Assembly: GCA_963722575.1 (NCBI GenBank)
Contig: CAVRNR010000022.1
Location: 930,001-994,000 of the forward strand
Length of the DNA: 64,000 bases
Direction: 5' to 3'
Source: Fen-178 sp963722575
Lineage (GTDB): Bacteria > Acidobacteriota > Terriglobia > Bryobacterales > Bryobacteraceae
Shown: positions 8,220-16,960 of the stretch, piece by piece
How positions within the stretch are numbered: position 1 is the stretch's first letter
Layout: the number at the start of each line of letters is the position of its first letter
Translations under genes and position numbers: made by a program
Notes under the pieces: generated by a model
Seen by the model: only the letters and a program-made list of their open reading frames with translations
Told to the model about the DNA's origin: nothing
Databases searched by the model: none

Positions 8220-8746
8220 AGGATTAGAGGATGGCTCAGGATGGCTTCTACGACGACGGCCGGATCGTCGCTTTCAATGGGAACGCGCACGTCCGCCAGA
8301 CCGTACGCCTCGCGCCGCGCCTGGTAGAGCGCGGCGAACTGCCGGGGATCGCGCGCCAGCGGCCGGTGCGAAGCCAGCGCCACACGGCGCTCGACCACCT
8401 GGAAGGGGCAATCCAGCCAGACGGTGACGCCGTTGTTCTCGAGCAAGTCGCGGTTCGCCGGCGCGGCAAATGCGCCGCCGCCCAGCGCCAGCACGGCGGG
8501 TTTGCCCTGCTCGATGCGGTGGACGTGACGACGGATGATCGCGGTTTCGATGCGGCGGAATGCCGCCTCGCCGCGCGTTTCGAAGATCTCCGCGATGGCC
8601 GCTCTTTCGCCGGCTTCGATTTCCTCGTCGGTATCGACGAAGCTCCAGCCCAGACGCTGGGCCAGCAGGCGACCGACCGTGGACTTGCCGGAGGCCATGA
8701 AGCCCACCACGTAAATGCCGGGCGTGCGCTTGAGTTTGAGGTTCAT
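8216..8746 (-). CDS. aroK: Shikimate kinase
   Basis: 176 aa from the ATG at 8746. A longer frame exists upstream, but this ATG overlaps the SDR stop (ATGA) and begins MNLKLKRTPGIYVVGFMASG. The P-loop GFMASGKSTVG, the DTDEEIE segment, the GGGAFAA turn and the lid HRPLARDP are all in order. It converts shikimate to shikimate 3-phosphate in chorismate synthesis. The gene is ATGA-coupled to its neighbours on both sides. No other aro gene is in the window. Confidence 0.9.
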   Translation of the reverse strand: MNLKLKRTPGIYVVGFMASGKSTVGRLLAQRLGWSFVDTDEEIEAGERAAIAEIFETRGEAAFRRIETAIIRRHVHRIEQGKPAVLALGGGAFAAPANRDLLENNGVTVWLDCPFQVVERRVALASHRPLARDPRQFAALYQARREAYGLADVRVPIESDDPAVVVEAILSHPLIL

Positions 8747-9513
8747 ACGGACTCGTTCATTCCGGCCATGCGGGCCTGCACGATGGAAGGGAGCAGGCGG
8801 GCGAGCACCACCAGTATCCAGCCGGCGCGCGGCGTCATGACGGTGCGTGCCTCGCGCTCCACTCCGCGGCGGATGGCCGCGGCGCATTGCTCCGCCGTGA
8901 TGGCGTAGCGGCGGCTGCGCAGCACATCGGCCGGCACGTGTCCGCCGCGGACGTGCTCCTGAAAACCGGTCTTCACGTAGCCGGGGCAGACCAGCATGGC
9001 GTCGACGCCGTCGTGCCGCAGTTCCATGCGCAACCCTTCGGTGAGGGCGCCCACCGCGTACTTGGATGCGCTGTATAGCGTGGACCAGGGCAGCACCATC
9101 TTGCCCCCGATCGACCCGATATTCACCACCATGCCGCTCTTGCGCGCGCGCATGTGCGGCACCACAAGCTGCGTCATTTCGAGCAGCGCAAAGAAATTCA
9201 ATTCCATCAGGCGCCGCGCCTCTTCGATGGGCATGTTCCAGGAGGGCAGGTAGGTGCCCACGCCGGCATTATTGATGAGGATATCGATGGCGCCGAACCG
9301 TTCCAGCGTGCGCGCCACCACGCGGCGGCGGGTATCGTCGCGGGTGAGATCGCCCGGCGTGACCAGCGCCGCCCCCCCCGCCTTTCCGAGACCTTCTTCC
9401 GAGCGGGCGGTCAGCGAGAGCTTCGCGCCCACGCGCGCGAACTCCGCCGCGCAGGCGGCGCCGATTCCCTCGGACGCGCCCGTGATGAGGACGACTCTGC
9501 CGTCAATTCGCAT
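8743..9513 (-). CDS. Short-chain dehydrogenase/reductase (classical SDR)
   Basis: 256 aa. NAD(P)-binding LITGASEGIGAACA at the N-terminus, then NNAGVGTYLP, the catalytic Ser in VVNIGSIGGKMVLP and the YSASKYAVGALTEGLRMEL motif (YxxxK). The C-terminal stretch WILVVLARLLPSIVQARM may be an amphipathic or membrane-associated helix, seen in lipid-acting SDRs. Substrate unknown. It heads an operon with aroK and gckA, joined by four-base overlaps. A dispersed palindromic repeat lies right upstream (9536-9613). Confidence 0.85.
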   Translation of the reverse strand: MRIDGRVVLITGASEGIGAACAAEFARVGAKLSLTARSEEGLGKAGGAALVTPGDLTRDDTRRRVVARTLERFGAIDILINNAGVGTYLPSWNMPIEEARRLMELNFFALLEMTQLVVPHMRARKSGMVVNIGSIGGKMVLPWSTLYSASKYAVGALTEGLRMELRHDGVDAMLVCPGYVKTGFQEHVRGGHVPADVLRSRRYAITAEQCAAAIRRGVEREARTVMTPRAGWILVVLARLLPSIVQARMAGMNESV

Positions 9514-9535
9514 AGGAGCCGTGAAAAGACAATTT

Positions 9536-9613
9536 TAGCCACGGATGAACACGGATAAGAACTTTATTTTCAGGTTCTGGTTATCCGTGTTCATCCGTGT
9601 TCATCCGTGGCTA
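9536..9613. repeat. Dispersed palindromic repeat, family A, copy 1
   Basis: The left arm carries CCACGGATGAACACGGAT (from 9539); the right arm (9581-9613) carries its reverse complement with one extra ATCCGTGTTC unit, around a 22-base loop. The same architecture recurs at 15953-16053. It lies between the divergent SDR and LON-domain genes and can form a long hairpin. Confidence 0.85.
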
Positions 9614-9648
9614 TGGTTCTTTGGGAGTTGAAACGTCATAATATTACC

Positions 9649-10278
9649 ATGCCTGCGCGGCTCATCCCGCTGTTTCCGTTACAGGTGGTGATCTTTCCCA
9701 GAACCCGGCTGCCGCTGCACATCTTCGAAGAACGGTACAAGCAAATGATCGGGAACGCCATCCGCGACCACTCGGAATTCGGGGTGGTCCTGGCAAAGGA
9801 AAACGGCATCGTGAGCGCCGGTTGCACGGTGATGGTGGAGAAGGTGCTCGAGACATACCCCGATGGCCGCATGGATATCCTGACGCGCGGCCTGCGGCGT
9901 TTCGAAATCGTGGGGCTGAGCGAGGAGAAGGCTTACCTCCAGGCCGAAGTGAGTTTCTTCGACGACGACGACCCCGCCCCGGCGCCCGCCGGCCTGCGCG
10001 AACAGGCGCTCTCGAATTACCGGGACCTGAGCGGGCTGGCCGCTTCCCAAGGGCGCGGCGAGCCGGACCTCCAGGACCCGCAACTCAGTTTTCAACTGGC
10101 GCAGGCGCTGCCGGACCTGGATTTTCTGCACGCGCTGCTGGCGTGCCGCTCCGAAACCAGCCGGCTCAAGGATCTCAACCATTACCTGGCGGAATACATC
10201 CCGCGCCAGCGCCGCATCGAACGCGTGAAGCACCTGGCTCCCACCAATGGTTTCGGCGGCGGGCCCTCGGGGCTGTAG
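9649..10278 (+). CDS. LON substrate-binding domain protein
   Basis: 209 aa from the ATG at 9649; an earlier ATG at 9607 lies inside the palindromic repeat and is less likely. The start MPARLIPLFPLQVVIFPRTR, then LPLHIFEERYKQM, is the LON N-terminal domain, followed by a helical stretch; there is no AAA+ or protease domain. Stand-alone proteins of this type are common and poorly characterised; cofactor or substrate recognition is suspected. A HAD-type hydrolase follows 8 bases downstream on the same strand. Confidence 0.85.
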   Translation: MPARLIPLFPLQVVIFPRTRLPLHIFEERYKQMIGNAIRDHSEFGVVLAKENGIVSAGCTVMVEKVLETYPDGRMDILTRGLRRFEIVGLSEEKAYLQAEVSFFDDDDPAPAPAGLREQALSNYRDLSGLAASQGRGEPDLQDPQLSFQLAQALPDLDFLHALLACRSETSRLKDLNHYLAEYIPRQRRIERVKHLAPTNGFGGGPSGL

Positions 10279-10286
10279 CCGCGCCC

Positions 10287-10970
10287 ATGCGCCACTTCCT
10301 CCTCATCGACGCCGACGACACGCTGTGGGAGAACAATATCTATTTCGAGCGCGCTTTCGACGAGTTCACCGCGTTCCTGGACCATTCCTCGATGACGCCG
10401 CGCAAGGTGCGCGAGGTCCTGGACCAGATCGAGGAAGCCAACAACAAGATCCACGGTTACGGCTCGGCCAACTTCGCGCGCAATCTGCGGCAGTGCTACC
10501 AGCGCCTGGCCGAGCGCGAGGTGCGCGAGGAAGACCTCCGGACCGCGATGCGGTTCGCCGAGCGGATTCTGGAATGCCCCATGGAGGTGATCGAAGGGGT
10601 TCCGGAAACCCTCGAATACCTTTCGCTGCGCCACGATTTGACTTTGTTCACCAAGGGGCACCCGGAAGAGCAGAAGCTCAAGATCGGCCGCTCGGGGCTG
10701 GGCGCGTTGTTCGGCCACACCGCCATTGTCAAGGAGAAGGATGCCACGGCTTACCGGCGTCTGGTGAAGGAGCGCGGCATGGATCCGGAGTGAACCTGGA
10801 TGATCGGCAACAGCCCGAAATCGGACATCAACCCCGCTCTCGAGGCCGGCCTCAACGCGGTTTTCGTCCCGCACGCGCACACCTGGATTCTGGAGAAGCA
10901 GGAACTGCGGCCGGGGAAAGGCAAGCTGCTGGTCGTGGAGCAGTTCACGGATTTAAGAAAGCATTTTTGA
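10287..10970 (+). pseudogene. HAD-superfamily hydrolase interrupted by an in-frame TGA
   Basis: Starts MRHFLLIDADDTLWENNIYF, with the HAD nucleophile motif DxDxT. Motif II lies in LTLFTKGHPEEQ and the Lys in KIGRSG. At 10791-10793 a TGA interrupts; the same frame continues TWMIGNSPKSDINPALEAGL, which is motif III/IV, and ends at 10970. A CGA-to-TGA change after MDPE would explain it (related proteins read PERTWMIGNSP, from memory). No frame change is needed. The product would be truncated before its metal-binding GNSPKSD loop unless the stop is read through or is a sequencing error. Confidence 0.8.
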
Positions 10971-10984
10971 GGGCGCGGCAACCG

Positions 10985-11505
10985 CTCTCTTACGTTCGCG
11001 GCTCGGCGTGGCGCTCCACGCACTTGGCGGTGACCTCCAGGCCAGCCAGCAACTCCAGTTGCTCCCGGCCGCTGCCATCATCCGGCGCACCCCCGGAGAG
11101 CACTGGGCGCCTTCCACGTCCAGTTCCCGGCCGCGCGGACTCTGGCCGTGGTGACCATGCGGGCACACATAATAGGCTCGCTCGATCTCCAGGCGCCCCA
11201 ACACCGTCAACCCTTGTTTGGGGCGCATCTGGCGATGGCGCGCGGCATGGCCGCGCGCAGGGCCGTCTCGACCGCCGCCAGATCGAGTTGGCCTGTCTTA
11301 CACCGCTCGGCGAAGACGAGCCGCAAAATGGCTTCTCCATCTTCCGCGAAAGCCCCCCAGGGAGGCAATCTGGCGAAGCAGTTCCCACCTTTTCAGCTCG
11401 AGTTCGGGCAGAGTCTGAGACATGGTCTATCCTCACGTAGACACACGCTAGCATCATGCGTCAAAAGAGGAACGGCGCAAGCCCCTACATCCCCGTCGCG
11501 CACCC
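10985..11505 (-). mobile_element. Remnant of an ISKra4-type insertion sequence
   Basis: The minus-strand frames carry KQGLTVLGRLEIERAYYVCP, then RGRELDVEGAQCSP and, after a frameshift, GREQLELLAGLEVTAKCVER, closely matching the N-terminal third of the intact transposase at 24117-25433. A piece of the accessory gene start (TLPELELKRWELLRQIASL) lies upstream at about 11370-11420. GTCGCGCACCC at 11495-11505 matches the terminal repeat of the intact element. The rest is deleted and frameshifted. Confidence 0.7.
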
Positions 11506-11545
11506 CCCGGGGGGGGGGCCCACGCCCGATCAAGTCGGTGCTCTG

Positions 11546-12229
11546 TTATTGCCTGGCGCGTTTGCGGCGCGAGAGAACGAAAAAAACCCCGGCAAGCGCG
11601 ATCGGTATACTCATTGCCGGCTCCGGCACGCCGCTGCCTGTGAATTCCAAATCGAGGTTGTCAAGGCCAATATACGTATGGCCCGCGGAATAAACTCCGG
11701 CCAGGCTGACGGTATAGTTGCCCGCAGTCGCGATGCTGAAGTCCAGCGTCTCCAGCGTCCAGACATTCCCCGTCCCGCCGGACCCGCTGGTGAACTCCAC
11801 GCTGGGCTGAGTGCCGACCGTAACCTTAGCCGACACCGGGCCTCCGGCCGCGCCTGTGCCAAGGTATCCGAGGTAGAAAGTCAGGGCGTAGTTGCCGGCA
11901 GCCAGGCCATCCACAGTCTGCTGGACGCCGCCAAAAGGACTCGCGTCGCCGGTAATGCCGGTCAGATCGAGGAACATCGTACCGCCTTGCGCGGCCACGC
12001 CACCGTAGCAGGCGCCGCCGTTGGCAAGCCACGCCACCGGCCCGGTGGTGGCGATGACCGTCCAACCAGTCATAGCCGTCGAGCCCGCAGGGAGCGAATC
12101 CCCCCCACAGCCGCCGCTGGTGTCAACAAAAGTTCCGCTTTCAAAGCTGCCGTTGGTCAGCAGGTTGTTCGCAAAGGCACCACTTGCGAATAACACACCG
12201 CCCAGCAAGAGATTCCGAATCAGTTTCAC
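11546..12229 (-). CDS. PEP-CTERM anchored extracellular protein
   Basis: 227 aa from a GTG at 12229 preceded by AAGGAGGACGC. A signal peptide (MKLIRNLLLGGVLFASGAFA) precedes a beta-rich domain opening with NNLLTNGSFESGTFVDTSGG, typical of DUF642-like extracellular modules. The tail has VPEPAMSIPIALAGVFF followed by SRRKRARQ: a PEP motif, a hydrophobic helix and a basic end, the exosortase sorting signal. An exosortase candidate is encoded about 32 kb away (43602-44186). It is probably anchored or exported to the surface with exopolysaccharide. Confidence 0.85.
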   Translation of the reverse strand: MKLIRNLLLGGVLFASGAFANNLLTNGSFESGTFVDTSGGCGGDSLPAGSTAMTGWTVIATTGPVAWLANGGACYGGVAAQGGTMFLDLTGITGDASPFGGVQQTVDGLAAGNYALTFYLGYLGTGAAGGPVSAKVTVGTQPSVEFTSGSGGTGNVWTLETLDFSIATAGNYTVSLAGVYSAGHTYIGLDNLDLEFTGSGVPEPAMSIPIALAGVFFVLSRRKRARQ

Positions 12230-12808
12230 GCGTCCTCCTTGTTCTTCTTACCGATGTGCTGCCATTCCGACTCGCGCCTTCCAAGGCACTGCCCGGATTT
12301 ATAATACTATCGCTGGCATATTCAAGCAAGCGTAAGTAGTACTGGACCGAATGCCATGTCTGCCGTAAGCCTCCAATGCTTCATTGCCACACCCGCACAC
12401 CGCGATCGCGACAGTATCAAGCGGACGGAAATCAGGCGAACGAAACTCGCGATCCAGTAATTTGCGTAACGGCGCACGGCGAACCTTCATTCTCCGAAAG
12501 GCACAAACACAACGTCCATCTATATGATCACGGTATCAGGCTCGATGTCAATAGTCCTGGGTCAAAAAAGAACCCGAAAATCGCATACCGCGGCTATTCT
12601 CACATAAATGTGTTGGGCCGGACGAGGCCGCCAAACGGTCGTAGGTGCTTACGGCAAAAGCGCTGCCCGGAGCGGCAATAAGTGTAACACTTTATTGTTG
12701 AATAGTTTACATAGAAAACATAGGTGCGGGGCGGATTATTGGTACGTACCAGTACTGTTCACCACAAGAACTACAGTACTGCGGCCAAGAAACCAGTGCA
12801 CACAGGTT
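12230..12808. other. Intergenic stretch between the PEP-CTERM and M1-like genes
   Basis: No gene supported; the short frames here have no protein-like character. It contains a perfect GGTACGTACC palindrome (12741-12750) and two CAGTACTG palindromes (12750-12757, 12774-12781) just past the end of the M1-like gene. The AT content is higher than in the flanks. Confidence 0.4.
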
Positions 12809-14782
12809 TCACTGCTCGGGACGCCGCTGCCTTTCGTAAGGCGTCTTCAGAAATTTGGCGGCCTCTTCCTGCGCGCCCTGCGTGTTGTCCTTGGTCCGAA
12901 TGGCGAGATTGTATTCGTTCACGGCGCGCTCCCGCTGCCCCGTGACATCGAAAATCTTGCCCAGATTGATGTGCGCCCATACTTCCGTCCACTTGGGCTC
13001 GAGGTCCCCGTTCAGCGCCTCGCGGAACGAGTTGGCGGCCGCCTGCCAGTTCTGCTGGAGAAAGAAGACTTCGGCAATCCGGTAGTTCGCCAGCGAGCTG
13101 TTGCGGGTGGTTTCCAGCGCCTTCTGGTACTCCTTGAGGGCATCCCCGAATTCGCTCAGCTCGGCGAACTGTTCTCCGCGGCGGATGGCCACCGCCACCC
13201 TCATTTCGTTGCTGTAGCGCAGCACGCGGTTGCCGGGGTCGATGACCACTGTCTTGGGCTTGCCAAAGGTGTCCACCGAAAACTCCGACGATGTGCCCAC
13301 CACTTCCACGCGCTTTTCCTCCGGTTTGCCTTCGGTTTCGATCCTCAGGTCCACCGGCATGCGGAACGTGTCCAGGTCCTGCGCAATCTTGCCCATCACG
13401 CGGAAGCCTTTTTGGGTGCGGAAAATGGTGTATTCCAGTTTGAATTCCGGCGCCAGGCTGGAATCGATCCACTGGATAAAGAAATAATCCAGGCTCTGGC
13501 CCGAGACGTTCTCCGCCACCTTGCGGAAGTCGTCTGTGTTCACCGACTTCCAGGCGAACTGCTGGGCGTAGGTCTTGAGCGTCTGGAAGAACTTATCGTC
13601 CCCAATCACGTAGCGCAGCATGTTCAGGACGGCCGCGCCTTTGGAGCCGGTCAGCGCCCACAATTCCGGCGAATAGTCCTCCAGCCGCGCCGATTGGATG
13701 AGGGGCACGTTGTCGACGGTCAGGGCCTCGACCATGACGTCGCGGGCCTGCGATTCCATGGCGCCGGGACCGCTGACGTGCTCCGTCCACAGCAGTTCCG
13801 AGTAAGCCGCCAGCCCGTTGGTAAGCCACAGATGATTGCGGGTCGAGGGCCCCAACAGCTCCTCCCACCACTGGCGCGAAACCTGGTTGGCGACCAGCTT
13901 GGCGCTGGGCTGGCGGCCGATGCCGCGCGGCGCCAGAAACATCAAACCGGGCGCCGCATAGCCGTTGGGCGCGCCCTCTTCGGTCTCCACCACCGTCAGA
14001 TTGGCATAAGGAGGCAGGCCGAACAGGCCCGTGAAATAAGACATCACCTTGCCGGTCAGGTCTCCGTAGGCCTGCGCCATGTCCGCTTCCGGCCCGCGGA
14101 AGTAGAGCGAAGTGGTGACGCCCTCCGACGGCACTTTCACCGGATCTCCCTTGACCACCGCAATGCTGCCGGGAAACGACGGATGCTCGAACTTGAATTC
14201 GAATACGTTCTTATCGCCGGCCGCCTGGCGCGAGTCCATCCCGCTGCCCAGCACGGTGTAACCCGTGGGAACGGTGACGCGCACATCGGCCGCAAAGCGG
14301 TCGGTGGTATAGCCGCTCACGGGGAACCAGCGGGCCGGGTACATCAGGTAAGCGAAATCCGGATGGATGGCCGCGAACTTAATGCCCTCCACCGGCGAGT
14401 CTTCCTGCCCCGTCAGCCGGCCGTCGTAGAAGAACGTGATCGAGACCGGCTGGCCCTTGGGGAGCGGCTGCTCGAAGCTCAGCCGCACGGTGGAGTCCTG
14501 CTGGTTGCGCGAGGCGGGAATCTGCTTGTCCTGGGCGTCCAGCACGCGCGAAATATTGAGCGCGTTGTTCAGCTCGAACACCGCCGAGGCGACGTTGTCG
14601 TCGAGCGGCGTGAACTGCACCACGGCCTTTACCGCGATGAACTGCTTGTCGGGCGTGATTTCCGCGTCGATGGTGTACTGCTCAACGTCGATGCGGGAGC
14701 GCCGCTCCTGCGCCGGCGCGGCCATCGCCAGGAGGCCGGCCGCCATGGCCGCGGCAATCGGGATACGGAGATTACAAAACAT
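12809..14782 (-). CDS. Secreted M1-peptidase-like protein with degenerate zinc site and C-terminal TPRs
   Basis: 657 aa from the ATG at 14782, which gives a signal peptide (MFCNLRIPIAAAMAAGLLAM). It keeps the M1 fold landmarks: TVVETEEGAPNGYAAPGLMF, then LVANQVSRQWWEELLGP and WLTNGLAAYSELLW. In active M1 enzymes these last two carry HExxHxW and NEG; here both histidines and both glutamates are replaced (NQVSR, TNG), so zinc binding and catalysis should be lost. The last 120 residues look like tetratricopeptide helices (ALKEYQKALETTRN, ANSFREALNGDLEPKWTEVW). It overlaps the end of lpxB by 11 bases. Probably a binding or scaffold protein in the periplasm. Confidence 0.8.
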   Translation of the reverse strand: MFCNLRIPIAAAMAAGLLAMAAPAQERRSRIDVEQYTIDAEITPDKQFIAVKAVVQFTPLDDNVASAVFELNNALNISRVLDAQDKQIPASRNQQDSTVRLSFEQPLPKGQPVSITFFYDGRLTGQEDSPVEGIKFAAIHPDFAYLMYPARWFPVSGYTTDRFAADVRVTVPTGYTVLGSGMDSRQAAGDKNVFEFKFEHPSFPGSIAVVKGDPVKVPSEGVTTSLYFRGPEADMAQAYGDLTGKVMSYFTGLFGLPPYANLTVVETEEGAPNGYAAPGLMFLAPRGIGRQPSAKLVANQVSRQWWEELLGPSTRNHLWLTNGLAAYSELLWTEHVSGPGAMESQARDVMVEALTVDNVPLIQSARLEDYSPELWALTGSKGAAVLNMLRYVIGDDKFFQTLKTYAQQFAWKSVNTDDFRKVAENVSGQSLDYFFIQWIDSSLAPEFKLEYTIFRTQKGFRVMGKIAQDLDTFRMPVDLRIETEGKPEEKRVEVVGTSSEFSVDTFGKPKTVVIDPGNRVLRYSNEMRVAVAIRRGEQFAELSEFGDALKEYQKALETTRNSSLANYRIAEVFFLQQNWQAAANSFREALNGDLEPKWTEVWAHINLGKIFDVTGQRERAVNEYNLAIRTKDNTQGAQEEAAKFLKTPYERQRRPEQ

Positions 14783-15923
14783 GAGCGACTTGTCCTTCCA
14801 GGATTTCTTGAATGATGGCGGCCGCGCGCCGCGGCGCGGAGATTCCCGCCCGCGACAGTTTTTGCCGGACCTCATCCAGCCCGGCCTTCATCTCCGCGCG
14901 CGCGCCTGGGTCGGCCAGCAGCCGGCGCGCCTCGCGGGCAATGCTCTCCCCGGTCATCCGGCTCTGCATCAGCTCGGGGACCACCGCGCGCCCGGCGATC
15001 AGGTTCACCATCGAATAAAACGGCACCCGCACCAGCAGCTTTCCCGCCATCCAGCTCGGCGGCGTCACCTTGTAAAAGGTCACCATGGGGGTTCCCAAAA
15101 GCGCCGCTTCCACCGTCACCGTCCCACTGGCGGCCAGCACCAGATCGGCGTGGGCCATGGCATCCCAGCTTTCCCCTTCAATCACTCGAACCGCCGAGGA
15201 ACCCATGCGCTCCCGAAAAAAAGCGGCCCCGGTGGTGGCCGAGGCCGGCAGGATCAGATTCAACGCCTGCTCCCGGCCGAGCCGCTCCACGGCGTCCAGC
15301 ACCGCGGGCAGATGGCGCGCGGCCTCGCCGCGGCGGCTCCCGGGCAGTACCGCTATTAATGGACGGCCCGCGGCCAGTCCGTGTTTCCGGAAAAACTCCT
15401 CGTGGCTGACCGATGGCGCCACCAGCCCGGCCAGAGGATGGCCAATGTAGGTGGCCTTCACCCCCGCGCGCGTAAAAAAAGCCTCTTCAAAGGGAAAGAT
15501 GCACAGCAGGCGCCGCACGGTTCGCCGCATCGTCCGGAGGCGGCCTTTTCGCCACGCCCACGCCTGCGGCGCCACCAGGTACACCACCGGAACCCCTTGC
15601 CGATGGAGCTGCCCGGCCACCCGCAGGTGGAAATCCGGCGAATCCGTGAGAATCGCCAGGTCGGGTTTCTCTTCCCCGGCCGCCGCCAGCAGCTTGCGGT
15701 ACTCGCTGTAGATTCGCGGAATGTGCGCCACCACCTCGAGCAGCCCCACTACCGCCAGGCTGGCCGCGTCCACCACGGTGCGCACGCCGGAGGCCCGCAG
15801 GCGCGGCCCCGTGCAGCCGAAACACTCCGCCTCCGGCCACCTGCGCCGCAGTTCGTCCACCACCAGTGAGGCGTAGAGGTCGCCCGAGGCTTCACCCGCC
15901 GATACCAGGATTTTCGGGTGCAT
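14772..15923 (-). CDS. lpxB: Lipid-A-disaccharide synthase
   Basis: 383 aa, normal length. Diagnostic segments are ILVSAGEASGDLYASLVVDE at the start, TDSPDFHLRVA, YLVAPQAWAWRKGR, IGHPLAG, VLPGSRRGEAARHLP and LAASGTVTVEAALLGTPMV. It is a GT-B glycosyltransferase joining UDP-2,3-diacylglucosamine with lipid X at the inner membrane, which shows that the organism makes lipid A. A palindromic repeat lies directly upstream; the M1-like gene overlaps its end. Confidence 0.95.
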   Translation of the reverse strand: MHPKILVSAGEASGDLYASLVVDELRRRWPEAECFGCTGPRLRASGVRTVVDAASLAVVGLLEVVAHIPRIYSEYRKLLAAAGEEKPDLAILTDSPDFHLRVAGQLHRQGVPVVYLVAPQAWAWRKGRLRTMRRTVRRLLCIFPFEEAFFTRAGVKATYIGHPLAGLVAPSVSHEEFFRKHGLAAGRPLIAVLPGSRRGEAARHLPAVLDAVERLGREQALNLILPASATTGAAFFRERMGSSAVRVIEGESWDAMAHADLVLAASGTVTVEAALLGTPMVTFYKVTPPSWMAGKLLVRVPFYSMVNLIAGRAVVPELMQSRMTGESIAREARRLLADPGARAEMKAGLDEVRQKLSRAGISAPRRAAAIIQEILEGQVAHVL

Positions 15924-15952
15924 CCAACTACGAGCTTAGCAGCAAGAATTAT

Positions 15953-16053
15953 GGCCACGGATGAACACGGATAAACACGGATAAGCAAAAAACCAAGAAA
16001 ATCTTAGGTTCTTTGTTCTTCTTATCCGTGTTCATCCGTGTTCATCCGTGGCT
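15953..16053. repeat. Dispersed palindromic repeat, family A, copy 2
   Basis: The left arm from 15953 carries CCACGGATGAACACGGAT plus an extra AACACGGATAAG; the right arm 16021-16053 is its near-perfect reverse complement, around a 35-base loop rich in A and T. It is the same unit as at 9536-9613 and again lies between divergently transcribed genes. Confidence 0.85.
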
Positions 16054-16110
16054 AAATTGGTTTTTTCACGGCTTCTGGGCGTGCCGCCCTGCTACAATCG
16101 AACCACGACG

Positions 16111-16860
16111 ATGTCCACCGACGCAGAACGGCCGAGAACCACCGTGGAAGAGCTCGCCGCGCGCTTCCGCGCCGAGATGATTCCGCTCACTGGCAAGTTC
16201 TCCTATTTCTCCACCCTGCCCATGGCGGAGGACGATCTCCGGCAGTACCTCAACGACCCCATCGCCGCCATCTCGCCGGCCATCGTCGCGGCGTTGCCGC
16301 CCATGGGCATTCTGCTGGCGCCCTACCTCGAAAAGGCCAATGGCAAGGGCGCGGATACCGTGACCTTCGAGCGCCCGCACGAAACCCGCCAGATTCCCTG
16401 CTCGCGCAGCGAAACCGGCGGCATGACCGTGCTGGCGTTCGGCATCAAGGAAGTCGAAGTGGCCGGCTATCACTACCAGTTCTATAGCGCCCTGGCCGCT
16501 CTATTGGCGGACCACTGGCCCGCGGAAGTGCAGGAGCGCTTCTATCGCACCATCCGCGAAGAACTGAGCGCCGAAGTCCATGGCGAAGTCGACGAGAAGA
16601 GCTGGCATCTCAAGCAGGCCCTGCTCCGCCGGCAGAAGAACGTGCGCAAGGAAACCAAGCTCTTCCGCGAGTACGCCCGCCAGGCCTTCGAGGATACCCT
16701 CACGCTCTACCTGCACGGCACCTGCTGCGACATCGACGTGGAAACCGGCCCCCGCCAGATGCCCAGCCGCTATCTGCGCCGCCGCCTCGAGCTGCTCATC
16801 TCGCTCTTCCCGCCGCCCGAAGGCTACGCCGTGCTGCCCGAACAGTTGAAGGCGCGGTAG
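16111..16860 (+). CDS. Conserved hypothetical cytoplasmic protein
   Basis: 249 aa from the ATG at 16111; an earlier in-frame ATG at 16048 falls in the repeat. No signal peptide or membrane helix. Recognisable segments such as FRAEMIPLTGKFSYFSTLPM and GYHYQFYSALAALLADHWPA do not match a family I know. The centre and C-terminus are charged and helical (RREKNVRKE-like arginine and lysine runs) with a CC pair in LHGTCCDIDVETG. It stands alone, convergent with the next gene across a strong hairpin. Function unknown. Confidence 0.7.
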   Translation: MSTDAERPRTTVEELAARFRAEMIPLTGKFSYFSTLPMAEDDLRQYLNDPIAAISPAIVAALPPMGILLAPYLEKANGKGADTVTFERPHETRQIPCSRSETGGMTVLAFGIKEVEVAGYHYQFYSALAALLADHWPAEVQERFYRTIREELSAEVHGEVDEKSWHLKQALLRRQKNVRKETKLFREYARQAFEDTLTLYLHGTCCDIDVETGPRQMPSRYLRRRLELLISLFPPPEGYAVLPEQLKAR

Positions 16861-16894
16861 GACAACCTGGCGAGGCTGTGCCTCGGACCGGCCG

Positions 16895-16947
16895 GCAATG
16901 CTCGACGCCCGCGACGGGTAAACTCCGGCGCGGGCGTCGAGTATTGC
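16895..16947. terminator. Strong hairpin between convergent genes
   Basis: The arms at 16895-16913 and 16929-16947 (GCAATGCTCGACGCCCGCG and its reverse complement) pair over 19 bp with one mismatch and a 15-base loop. It sits between convergent genes ending at 16860 and 16961. There is no U-tract, but position and stem strength suggest a bidirectional terminator. Confidence 0.65.
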
Positions 16948-16960
16948 TTACCGGTCTCGG

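Noticed and set aside
10791..10793. TGA read as selenocysteine
   Set aside because: No SECIS-like hairpin follows closely and the position is an Arg in what I recall of relatives, not a catalytic Cys.
12608..14815. Very long forward ORF
   Set aside because: It is the antisense of the M1-like gene, whose minus-strand product has a signal peptide and recognisable motifs; the forward product is His/Arg/Gly-rich shadow sequence.
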